DNA from: Hermatobates lingyangjiaoensis
Taxonomy: Eukaryota > Arthropoda > Insecta > Hemiptera > Hermatobatidae
NCBI GenBank assembly: GCA_026182355.1
Contig: JAPFBL010000008.1
Coordinates: 62,001-126,000, forward strand
Reading direction: 5' to 3'
Length of the DNA: 64,000 nt
The position numbers and the translations under genes are program-made. The notes beneath the pieces were generated by a model that saw nothing but the letters and a program-made list of their open reading frames with translations, was not told the origin of the DNA and did no database searches. This document shows positions 10,063 through 22,700 of the stretch, in pieces (position 1 is the first letter of the stretch; every line of letters starts with the position of its first letter).

Positions 10063-11695
10063 AAAATCTGGAGTGGCCTACACTCTACTTTACTATAAGT
10101 AACTTAATGTCAAATTTCTTGAGTATATAAAACATAACGTCTCATTTAAGCATAACGTAAACATCTAAATGGGATATAATTATTAGCCTGTCATTCCTGA
10201 GGTAGTACAGATAGTGATTGAAGGACATATCAATTTATAAGCTTATTTTTGTACATCACAAATAATTTATTATTTGCAAATAATTTCATTAGTATAACTA
10301 CAGCAGTAATAACATTTTTGAAAAACCAAAGTGAACATTTCTTGAAACGAAATAGTATCCTACAAGAGAACATGGCTATTGTTCAAATAGCCAGTAGATT
10401 TCTTACATCGTTTACTTGACATCCTTCTACATTGAATATTAATGTAAAATTTTGAAATTTGAAACAGTAAAATACTCTTTTTTTCTCTGAAAAACTTCTT
10501 AAACAGCGAAGAAAATGTTGTTTTAAGGTGATTTGTTAATTAAAGATGTACGATAATTACAGTTATTAATCTCTAAACGAAAGATTTCAATTTTGAATTA
10601 TCTTTTACATTTTTGGTTTTTAACAGAATTATTATACTGGGAATTTTATTGCTTCTTAGTATTTAATAAGATCATTTTCCTTCCCCTTTGTCAAATAACA
10701 TATATACGAACTTTTTTTTAATGAGTGTTATCGTTTACCTGCACAATATTATTCCTCTTACATCTCTTATAAGTCAATAATATATTCTCATTTTTCCCTT
10801 AGAAACATCAATTTTATCTCAGTGGATTCGCTCAAAAAATTTCTAAGTCAATGTAAACAATGTAAAAAAATACAAAAAATTCGACAAGTATAGCAGGTGA
10901 TCTCTTAGTCTAGAATAAACAAACAGTTTTTATATCGTTATTGCTCTTTCCCGTAATTGAAACTTCATGAATTTTATTTTGTGATTTGCTAATTTTTTGT
11001 TCCATTTTTGGTCAAATTTTCATTATTTTTTAACGAGCCGTTTAGCGTCAAAAAATCATTTTCTGAAAACACAAATCGTACTGTAACGCCCCTTTAGCGA
11101 AAGTAATTTCAAAAAAAAATATCTCAACTCATTTGCCATATAATGTTCTATTTGTAGGCATAGTTTCATTCTTGTCCGTCAAACAGTATGGCTTGTATCG
11201 CTCTCACAAGGTTTGAGATTGAATTATAAGTCAAAATTTTTACATTTTATTGAAAAAAAAATATTTCCTGTTGTCTTAAAATTCTGAATATATTTTTCGT
11301 TTGTTGCATTTGTAACTTCAAAGATAATGTCAAAATTTCAAAACTCTAGGGTTATCAGTTTAGGAGAAATAAATGTTTTAAAAAAAAACGGTTTTTGGCA
11401 AAAAAAGTGACTTTCCCATCATGCATAATTCTTCCCAAACAATAGGAATCTTCGTCTAAATGGGGCCCATTTTTGTGTAAAATATCAACTTGATCCATCA
11501 AAGATTCTGGACCGTAGCGTGGTAACAAGCAATGCTAACACACGCACCCACCCACCCACCCACCCACACACACACACACAGACATCATCGTAAAAACGTC
11601 ATAAAACGACTTCTGGTACCTCAAAACATGTAATTCCGTCAAAATCTCGAGATCGAATTTTTTCACGATCACTATACTTTACTTATAGTAAAGTA
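10063..11695 (+). repeat. Dispersed repeat DR-A, longest copy, inserted in a Helitron
   Basis: This non-coding block of about 1.63 kb splits Helitron copy 1: sequence on both sides joins to match the uninterrupted copy at 44342-45572. It starts near TCTGGAGTGGCCTACACTC and ends near CACGATCACTATAC followed by TTACTTATAGTAAA, whose reverse complement TTTACTATAAGTAA occurs near the left end. A CCCA/CA microsatellite lies at about 11542-11580. Partial copies lie at 24060-24430, 28424-30196, 37905-37987 and 43690-44341. No protein is recognisable, so the class is unknown. Confidence 0.75.
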
Positions 11696-11995
11696 AAAAT
11701 CAACTAACAAACCTACTTGCTACACCTGTATATTTTCAAAATAAACATGTCTGTGAAGTAAGCAAAATTCAGCTTAAGGGTTCATAACTATGCTTCTACG
11801 CTGAATTTTCAATCCATTCAGAGCCTATATTTTAAGTTAGACATACATCTAGTGTCAAAGTTTCAGCTCTCTATGTCTTATGGAGGCTGAGTTTATTTGT
11901 GACAAAATTTTGCGAACAAATCAACAAACAGAAATTTTTCTAAGGGTGGATTCGGTTTCTCTAATGTATGAAACGTAAATAAAACTTGAAATGAG
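11696..11995 (-). mobile_element. Helitron copy 1, part b (beyond the DR-A insertion)
   Basis: The - strand sequence from GACTCATTTCAAGTTTT through GAAACCGAATCCACCCTTAG to CAAGTAGGTTTGTTAG matches 44350-44790 on the + strand, upstream of the second Helitron helicase fragment. Both copies lose similarity at about the same left point. Confidence 0.7.
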
Positions 11996-12680
11996 TCAAT
12001 TCTAAGCAATGTACAGACAAAACCTTTCTTTTATTTATATGTATACGTGCTTTGTGAAATGACTTCATATGCGCTATGACAGTAAAAATTAATGGAAGGT
12101 CAGCCAGGTATTGCTAAGTGAGTGTGTGTGTTTTTATAGCTGGGGCACTTTGGTATGCCAAAAATGTGGATATTCAAAAGCACCTCAGACCGGAATCAAT
12201 AGAGTGATTCTCCACTCGACGGGTCAGAAATGAAGACTCAAACATCCCACCTATCCTGACCTGCACGTACAAAGCGCATCTTCCAGAATATTTCCATTAC
12301 ATCCTACATAACATTTGCAAACTGAAAGGCCAAAATGAATCAGTTTGGACTTAACTCTCTTACTTTGACTCACTGATTAGTAACTGTAAGACCAGATCAC
12401 TAATAAACTACTAGCCATACAAGATACTGCAGAGATTTACTTATTGACCCTACAAACACAGTAGTACTGCTAATTCAGTAGGAGTATAGCTGTTCTTTGA
12501 AAGAAAAACCACTGTTAAAATTAATATTAATGTATAGAGGAAAAGAATAATATGCCCTTTGTATATGGTATAATAGTTTTCTAGACATTTGTCCTTTCTT
12601 GCACTTTCATCCTTTTAAAATACTACTCTTTCCTCACACTCTTCTCAACCCCTCACCAGATGTTTTCGGCATCTAGTGTT
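11996..12680. other. Intergenic stretch, no gene seen
   Basis: No supported coding or RNA feature. Confidence 0.4.
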
Positions 12681-12689
12681 TCAGTTGGG

Positions 12690-12780
12690 TTTTTGACTCT
12701 GACAAAGACCGCTTGTTACGGTTGAAAGATCTTAGTATTGTTTTCCCATTTCATATTGTGATTTGATCATGGTATAATAA
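12690..12780 (+). repeat. Half copy of the 23472-23612 palindromic element
   Basis: GACCGCTTGTTACGGTTGAA then GATCTTAGTATTGTTTTCCC and CATTTCATATTGTGATTTGA match one arm of the perfect palindrome at 23472-23612 with a few differences. The other arm is absent. Confidence 0.7.
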
Positions 12781-12804
12781 GTAACAGAGATATTAATTTG
12801 TGTT

Positions 12805-12989
12805 TATATTAGAAATAGGGAAAACCGTCATACCTTGTAAGATGTTCTTGGTGTCGTAGGAGCGCTTTTGTCCATCTTCAATCGCAACTAACCTCCTAAT
12901 GTTAGTTTCGGACAAAGTCCGAAAGCGCTCCAACGACTCCAAGAACATCTTACGAGGTACCTATGGCGGTTTTCCCTATTTCTAATATA
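12805..12989. mobile_element. Foldback element (long inverted repeat)
   Basis: Left arm TATTAGAAATAGGGAAAACC through GGAGCGCTTTTGTCCATC is mirrored on the right by GTCCGAAAGCGCTCC through GGTTTTCCCTATTTCTAATA. The arms share AGCGCTCC and the reverse complement of GATTGAAGATGGAC with the elements at 22609-22873 and 56363-56500. It has no coding capacity and lies about 770 bp upstream of the NOL10 start codon. Confidence 0.85.
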
Positions 12990-13760
12990 AATCATATCGT
13001 GGTAATAACACTATGCATATATTAATTTGTATGTTAGATGCATTTTATTTGTCGTTATAGGATACATATCTTTTAAGTCAGACAAACATTTCTTTTAGGT
13101 CACCCAAGATATTTTCTGTGGCAGATCTAAATATTTTCTAAGTCACATCTAAACATTTTAAGGCACATCTGAACATCTTTTAGAACACATCTAGATAACT
13201 TCTATAGTACATCTGAGTTTTCAAGGTACGCAAAAACAACCAGGATACCCTGGAAATCTTTTTATTTAACGGCACTTTTAATTAAATATATCATAAATCA
13301 CAGATACCAGCAGATTCTAATAATTAAGCATCTAAGGTAAAAACCTTCTAATCGGTTTCGCTATCTAGAGGACTGTACGCAGGAAATATGACGCAGAAAA
13401 CCATTGCCTGATTCACAAATCTAAAATTTAAATCTATCTCAAAGCATTAATTTAATTAAATTAATGTATTTTTTTAATTTAATTTAATTATCTCTTCTTG
13501 CTCTTTTTTAATTTTAAACTGAAATATATTTTATAACATCATCATAAAACATTTAGCAAGAGTCATGAAAATTAGATATAAATAAAAAAATTTGCAATTT
13601 TTGTTTCAACATTTGAGTAAAATAAATAACAAAAATAAATGTCAACACTGTACATCAATTCTAGTGTGGTTTTACTGGGGAAGGTTAATCCATTGTTAAT
13701 AACCTTCTCTTATCGAAACGAGGTGTTTATCTCAGTTATTATTGTTAATGAATATTAAAC

Positions 13761-16700
13761 ATGCAAGTTTCAGAACCAAATGATATTAAAATATATAATC
13801 TAAGTGTTGGAAAATCAATTCCAGAAGTGAGTTAATTTTTTGTAGTTTGTTCTGTTTGAGTGAAAATGTTTTAACTGAAATTATATATTTTCAATATGAT
13901 GTGATTCATTGCTTATATGTTAATTTTTTCAGTGGCTGACAGACAGAAAAAGGAGAAAGCTTGTCAATTCAGATATTAGTGAGTACCTTGGTCTTAGTTA
14001 AATTTTTAACTCATTTATTCTAGAAAAGCCGATATGTACTCCTCTCATATTCAAGCATAGTTAATCAACAGTTATAATAAATATAATAGTCAACTTTTTT
14101 TTTCTTAGACTAATAATAAGTGAAGGCTAATTTTTTTTTCCTATTTTTAGGTATTAGACGTCGAATAGAGCTTCTTCAAGATTTCGAAATGCCAGGAGTC
14201 AGTACTACTGTGAAAATTTCGAAGGATGCTCATTATATTCTTGCTACTGGTATTTACAAACCAAGAGTCCGATGTTTCGAAGTTGATAATCTATCAATGA
14301 AGTTTGAGCGTTGTTTCGACTCTGAAGTTGTTAATTTCGAAATGTTATCCGATGATTATTCTAAGGTTATTATGAATTCATAGAGAGCCCTGAGACTAAA
14401 CTGTATGTTATAGAAGTGGATAAAATAATATTAAATTTTTATAGGTGGTTTTTCTTCAGAATGATAGGTTTGTAGAGTTTCATTCGGCTGGCGGTCGATA
14501 CTACAGATTAAGGATACCTAGGTATGGTCGTGACCTGAAATATCAACGGTCAACTTGCGATCTACTGTTAGCTGGAGTTGGGTGAGTGTTATAGAATCAA
14601 ACTAGATTTGTCGGACTCATTGTTAATCCTTGAATTTATACTCGTATATGTTCAACATTTTGTAAATTATTTTAAGCACGATGTTTAAATCTATTTTAAT
14701 CTTAAATTGGACGTTTGTGATTAGTCGATATTGTGTTCTGTATTAGCATTCTTTGGTTGGGCTCATGGGCTTGCTTGTCATGAATACCGGGAATACTTTG
14801 CCTCTTTTGATGTACCTTTGTAGATTTAATACATATATATTAGTACCACAGTGGTTAGTGGTTAAGTTACATTATAAATGGATCTAGTGACTTATCTCAT
14901 ATCCTGGTGTTGGAGAAGTTTGAACGACTTCAAATGTATTCCATCTTCAAGAGGAGTTGCTCTTGATGATGACTACAACACTAGTGCAAGAGGCAAGTCT
15001 GTTAGTTCTTCATTGCCGATGATATTGTTTACCATATGCTTTGTCGTACTATAGCTATAACATTACTAATTTTGTTTACATTTTTTTGACTTTCAAACAT
15101 TTAATGCAAAATATTCATTTTTTTATTAATTAAATGTACATTTTTTTTTACATTTTCATATTTTTATAAGTTTTTTTGCTTACTTTGCTGTAAACAGATT
15201 ATTATAAAAATATGGTCAGTAGAGAACTGAAAAGTAGGCAATATAATTTCCCTGATTGTATTGTATATATGTATTAAACTTAATCAACACAATATCAATA
15301 TAAACTCCTTGACAATTTGTCTAACCTGGTGGGACAGAGCGATGCCATAAAAAGTAATTTGAACTGCATAGTGGTTGTCTATTAGTTTGCAACCTCAAGA
15401 TGGTTGAAAAACATACATGTCTTATAATAAAAGCCGAGTATTTCAGGAACTTAAATTTTCTTTTTCTTTTTTTTTATTCTTTATATGCAGTTTTTAATCA
15501 GTGTGACCAGTACACATTTATTTATGTCTCGAATTATTTATTTGTGTACCATTTTTGGATTGTATCAAGGTTAGGTATACATGTCATTACATATTTCATT
15601 TCTTTTACACAATATTGGAGCAAATGGCTAAAATTTTGTGCAACAGCGCCCCAACTATTTGTAGGTATGAGTCATCGCTGACCATTTGGTGAGAGGACTG
15701 AGAAATATATGCCTCTGACGCACATTCCTCAAGGGAATACTCTTATTCTTTATCGGGAAATCCAAATTTTACCTAAATCAAGAGTACTGTGAGTATGGGT
15801 CTTAATGAGTGCCTGACATCGTACGGGCTCGGGACCGGTGGTTTAACGTCCTTTATGAGGGACGGTGTGGTCATATTGTTCACTTCCAGCATGAATAAAT
15901 TGAGGATCAGAATGAGAATCCAGAGGTAAACCACTAAGCTAACCTGACGTCTCTCAGATTAATTAGTACATCATTAACTATAAAATGACATGGCTGCATT
16001 AAAGTATTGGTTTTGGCGTAAACTTTCTGAGTGTTTCTGAATTGATTTTATGGTCGTTTCGTTAATTCATACCGTGTTGTAACAACTATTTTTGCTGCCC
16101 CCCCCCCCCCCCCCCACGCAACCGCGCTGGCAATTGATGATCCGTTAAACACCAAAATCAAAAAGTCTTCAAAATATCTATTTTCATGGAATTACAACCA
16201 AGGATTTAATTTTAGATTGTCATTGATCCCAAACTTACAATAATCGTATACATACACAGTCGTCAAAAAAAAGAAAGGTTTTCGAAACAAAAACGTATAA
16301 ATGAAATCATAAAAAACGGTTAAATTAAATAAACTGGCCACATAAACAAATATAATAAACTTTTAAGCCCTTTAAATAAAGTTTTGAAATTTTTTAATAA
16401 ATTTATTTATAATTTTAAAATATTAGAGTTGAAAAATTCGTTTAATAACAGTATTTCACACATAAAACAAAAAAATTACGACCTAAAAAACTCATTTTGG
16501 TATAAAATTGCAGTTTTTGTTAGCTTTTTATTATTGTATTTTCTATTTTTACCTCCTCAAAATTCCGCCCCCTGGCACGTGCCCTCCCCCCCCCCCCCTG
16601 CTACGCCACTGAATTCTTGCATATTTTTCAGGAATGAAATTTACCGTTTGAACTTGGAGAGAGGTCAGTTTGTTACCAGCTGGACTTGCGATGCCAGCGA

Positions 16701-19700
16701 AGTAAACCGTTTGGCCGTCAACAGCTACCACAATCTAGTGGTATCTGGCACGAAAGAGGGAAGGTGCACGCTTGGGACCATAGAGCTGGTCTTGCTCCCA
16801 TCGCAACGCTGGACCCGGCTGTTTATTGCCTCGCCAATCACCAGTAAAACACTTTATATTCTGATGAAAGCACTTTTAAACTGAATTCGCATACCATACA
16901 AACAAATATCACTTAGACTGCCTCTTTTGAAATATATAAAAGTTATTTTAAGAAATTCAATATGGGTTTCTTGAGGATTTGGTCCAAAGAATTAACTACT
17001 GATTATAAGCCGACGTTTCTCTAAACATTGTTTGGCATTTTCAAGGTTTTTTTTAAGGAAAACTATTTAAGTTCGATACCTTTATTTAAGAGCATCATAT
17101 CAGGCACCTTGAAAATGACAAACAATTTTTGGCGAAACGTCGGCTTATAATCAGAGTTAGTAAATTCTTGGGAATTACTCTTTGGAGTAAATCCCAAATT
17201 AAAATTCTTTGGAGTTTCCCCAAGAAACTCATTTTGAATTTTATGAATCAGTGGTCGAGAAACTATATGAATATTATTTTAAGCAAGTTAATTCCTTTAA
17301 TTATTCTAATAAAAGTTATTTCTTTTATTTAAAAAAAGAAATTAGAAATACGTATATCAGACAGACTGCCACTTCTGAAATATAAAAACGAATCGCGATG
17401 GGACAACCACTTCTGTAATATTATATATCAAGATAAAAAAAAGAATAGCTATATAGAATAACAATTACACTCTAACTTCTGAAATATTATAAATAGGAAT
17501 AGCAGTATAGTGGGGGGGGGGGGGGGGGGGGGAATGTGATGCTAATCGACAAGTAGTTAAAATCAAAACATATTTGGCAGTCCAATAGTTTCAATTAATG
17601 AAGTTACGGGATCACAAGAACTATTTTTGTACACCTAGCTAGCTAATGCTGGTACAATTACTGAGACCAGGTGCTTTCATATACTTTTATAATCTTAGAG
17701 ATTAGAATATTATAACCATAAAATAATTAATGACAGATCAGTAATTTTTAAAATTTTTCGTCACCTAAGAAACATACTGACTTCACGCTAGTATTAAATA
17801 TAAGTATCAAATCCAATTTGATGTTTCTTCAAATTTATATAGTATATCAGAGCTCCTATGTATACTGTACCGTATAATCCATACTGTATCAGCATACAAC
17901 ACACAGAACAGTGCAAACTGAACCAGTATAAAAACTGTGGTTTGTATGATATTAATGTTGAGTGACTAAAGGTTTGTGTTGTATTGTGTTACAGAGTCGA
18001 AGGGTTTCCGAGTGTGAGAAGCATTGAGTTTTCTGGATCACTAACTCTGGGTGTCGGCACAGAGACAGGTCAAACCATGTTGTACGACATTCGATCCACC
18101 AAGCCATTTACAGTGAAAGACCACATGTACTGCCTGCCTATTCTAGATATTGCTTATTACGACGACTATGTTCTTTCCATGGACAGAGCTTGTGTTAAGA
18201 TTTGGAACAAAAACGATGTCAGTATTCTTTACAACTATCTTATTCTTAATTTATATCCATATTTATTGTAATCTGTCAGTTAAGCGTTTAAGTTTATTTT
18301 ATCATTTCCGATCGAACTGATACCGGATTAACAGTGAAATACACGTTCTTTAGAATCCCTTGAGTCAAATAAAGTAGATTTCACAAATCCGTTTATTTCC
18401 GTGTGTGGGAGAGAGAAAAAGAGAGACAGACCAGAATGAGAGGTAGCAGAATATCTTAAAAACCAAAAGAGTTTTAATCACCAAATTTGATATTTTAGTT
18501 CACCAATATTAATTTGTGGTGGGGGGGGGGGGGGGTTGCTGAAAATCCTTACACGAATTTGATTGAAATAGCAGCTGTGGCTTATTAGTTTTAAAAATAT
18601 ATAACAATACCCAAGACATTTAATGTGCATAGAATATAAATCACGTCGAAATTATCCTTCAGGGTTAAAAGACTTCTGGAATAGTGATAAACTGACTTTT
18701 AAAGGGCTTTGATTAAGTTGATAAGATTATTAAAGAAAAGGCGGTAAAATATAGATAATAAGTATTACATTTGATCCAAATTGATTAAACTAATACACAG
18801 AAATCAAAGAGTGCTCTTATTTTATTTGGTGATTCTGATAATTCATTTACTTATAACTGAGTGTTGATCATTCCTCATTTTTTGTTGTGAGTTGAGTAAA
18901 TTCCTTGTTTGTTTGTTTTCCAACGCCAACACTTATAAGGCTTTCAACTTTTAGTGTTGTTCTAGGGGTGGAAATTGTGGTTCATTTATTATTTGGCGCC
19001 CATTGTAGTAATGGGTGAGCCACATTACCTCTTGATTCTCTATTAGAAGTCCTAAATTTTGACTACCTCCATTGTATTTAGAGTAGGGATCTTTATAACG
19101 AATACCTGACATCGCACATGCTAAGGACAGACGGTTTAAGGTCCTCTTCGAGGGATGACGTACTCAGATTTATTCACTTCCCGCGTGGACCCCGGCCCTA
19201 CCAGTTCAGAGGCGAGCACGTTAACCACTGAGCTAATCTGGCCCCACGTAAATTCCTTTTACAATTAGCTTTGGTTCTGCTTTTCAGTTTGCCATTAATG
19301 TTAAGATCAACTGTAACTTGTAATTCCTTCTTTTCATAACTGCCACAATAAGACATTGAAGTCATTATTAAAAGGCTGATCTTAGTTTGTTTTTGTTTCC
19401 AATGCCTGCACTTATATGCTTTCACTTTGTAATACTTTTCTAGGGGTGTAAAGTGTGACTCATTTATTATTTGCCACACATTTCAGTAATTTTATCAAGT
19501 TCAAGTGTATTTAGAGTAGGAGATTTTTAACGAGCAGCTGAATCGTACATGTTCGGGACCAACAACTGAACATCCTATTCATCTAAGAAACTATATTCAT
19601 CTCTCAGCAGAACTAAAGAGTTCTGTTATAAATGTCAAATATAACAATAATTTTTGTTCCATAATCCATTGTATTTCAAAATTTTACAGTGAACCGTGGT

Positions 19701-22700
19701 TGACTTGCAGATGATAGTTTGAATTCTCCTGAACCATGATAATGAAAGAAAGTCATTAGTTATTTTCATAATGATTAGTTTTGTAAGATTTCATTAGTAA
19801 TCAGTATTGTCAGAATAATGAAAAGGGTTTGGTACTTTTTTTCAGGGTAAACTTTTAACATTCATCGAAAGCGGATCAGATACCTTCTTCAACAATTTGT
19901 GTCACTGCCCTGATTCAGGCTTGATGTTTATTGCTAATGAAAACACCAAAATTCTTTCCTATTTCATACCAGTAAGTATTTTGTATTTTTTGACATAAAG
20001 AAATATTTGTTTTAAGAATATGCAAACAGTTTCTTCGTATATATCTCAAGAGTGCGGTATATTCTCCTCGCGTTCCAGTTAATACTGTAAAATAGATTTT
20101 CAATTCTTCCTTCATCTACAATTCTTATATTGAATTATAATATATGTCTTCGTTGACATTATAGTATCAAAGAGGATACAGGCACCCTTGAGAAGTGCAT
20201 GTGTCAATGTAAAAGCTAAACAATTTCAGCATTTGTTATGATTATGATCTGTAAAATTAATATTCATATGTGTTTTTATTAAAATATACTTGGTATGTGA
20301 CTTCTGACACACGGAGTTGTAAAATTATTAAAAAATCCTACCGTCTTCTCTGTTATGTTTACCTTAATTTCACTTCGTTCGGTTTCGCAATGTAACCATT
20401 GCCAAGAGAAAAACTCAATTTTATGTTTTTGTTTTTTTTGACAATCGACGAGTTTTAAAACCGGTAAAGATGTAAAAAAATGTACAAGGGAATGGTATAT
20501 TTTTATAACATAAATCAGCAAGTTATATAAATGTAAAAAAAATAAGTAATTTTTGTTTGTTTGATTATACAATTTAACAATTAAACGTTTGTTTTCTATA
20601 GAAAAAATAGGTTGTTTGACCCATTTGGGTAAATATTATTCTAATAATTTTAACAACTTTAATTATGCTGCCTTTGTTTTGTTATTGTAACCATGGTTCT
20701 GCATTAACATGTAACTTTCTAACATGATAAAGTTTTGTTCTAGTCATCGAATTCATTACCTATATTCAATTACCTCCTTGGTTTAACAGAATCTGTTCTA
20801 TTGAACTTGACGATTTGATAAAAAAATAACGGACTGAGAATAATTTTGAAGTTATATCATTCTTTTTAAAGAGTTTAATTGTTCAAAATATATTTCTTCA
20901 AAGCTCTCTTAGATTTACTTTTTTTTCAACATTTTAATTAAAAAATGACAGTTAATGCATAAATAGTATTTTGCTCAGTGCTGTTTATTTCTTTATTTTA
21001 TTTTTAGATATTTTTAAATAATTAGTGAAGTAATGAACCCTTAATCGTTTGCAATAATTTCTGGTTTTTTTTCTTTACTCAGAAATTAGGTCCTGCTCCC
21101 AAGTGGTGTTCATTTTTGGATAACATGGTCGAAGAACTAGAAGAGTCTATGGTAGAAACAGTCTACGATGATTATAAATTTGTAACCAAAACAGAGTTAG
21201 CTGAACTTGGACTGTCACATCTTTTAGGTCAGCTTTTATACACCCTTTTTTAGTATTATCATGTGTATAATCTTGCGACTACATAGTATCGCCAGGGAAG
21301 CCTAGGGGTTAACGTAGTCGCCTCTGGACTGGTAAATCCAGTGTTCGATATTCACTCTGGCTCTCGATTTATTCATGTGGGAAGTGAAAAAAAATCTGAG
21401 TATCTCGTCCCTCGTAGAGGACGTTAAAACGTCGGTCCCGAGCCTGTACGATGTCATTTGTTCGTTAAAATCCTGTTAAATTTACTATTCCCAATGTAGA
21501 ATGCTCATTGTGCAGTATTAGAAATTGTCAATCTATGGTCTATGAGTGTTTCCTCGAGGGATGGCCACTGCAACCTAACATAACCTACTATTAAATATTG
21601 ATAAAACTTCCCGTAAGAAGTAAATGCCTTAAAGTGTGATTTTTTTATATTTATGGTTTGTTTAAGTTATATTCAGAAATAATCCGTCTTAGCTCCTATA
21701 CTGCTTTTGGAGTCGTCAAGCGGTTTCGAACGTTGTCTATCTTCAACTTCAAGGAGGATTTCAAGGGCCATCGTTAGGTTAGGTTACAGTGACAGTCCCA
21801 AGAGGGACACACATAGGCCAAAGATTAGTTATTTGTGATACCACACAAAGAACATTCTACATTGGGAGTCGCAAATTTGACCTAACTCAGATGTATTTAG
21901 AGTAGAGATCTTTAATAAGGTTCTGATATCGTAGAGGCTCGGTACCGATTGTTTAAAATCCCCTCTGAAGGACGATGTGCTCAGTTATTTTCACCTCCAG
22001 CGTAGATAAATTGAAAACCAGAGTGAGAATTGATCCTGGAACCTACCAGACTAGAGGTGAGCACGTAGCTACTCTGGCCCACTTAAGGCCTATTTAATGT
22101 TGAGCACTATGGTTCCCACTATATCACTCGAAGTTTGGAGTGGTATTAACTTGATAGGTAGCACCAAAAACCATTAGTGTCTTCGGTAAAATAATCATAA
22201 CAATGATAATTAAATGGTACGAAAACTGGTAATTATAGTAATAATAACAAGTTAGTATAAATAACAACTTATTTAGTGCTCAAGTTTGTGTGATAATTCT
22301 TGAATTATCAAATGGAAAAATCAGTTTTCTGATATTTGTTTTTTAAATTCTCAACTGACAATTGTTTTTAATATTTTAATAATAAAAATTCAATTCCTTG
22401 ATGCATTAGATGCATCAACACTAATTTTTTAAATCTTCATACGAGTAGAATGAATGTTTTTAATGAGTCCAAAAACTCATTTGAACAAAAATCAGTTAAA
22501 TTTTTTCTAGAAATGATTTTTAAAAGGTAGCTATATGCATATACAGCCATCTTCATCCTTTGTTATTTACATGCATATTATTACTACCACTGAGGTTAGT
22601 ATGATTTGTATTATTAATATGGCAAACCCTCATACCTTGTTCAATGATGTTGGAGTCGTTGGAGCGCTTTCGGATGTTGTCCATCTTCAATCTCAACTAA

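Noticed and set aside
21775..21800. GGTTAGGTTAGG as interstitial telomeric repeat
   Set aside because: Only about two units, embedded in SINE-flanking sequence that is repeated elsewhere.
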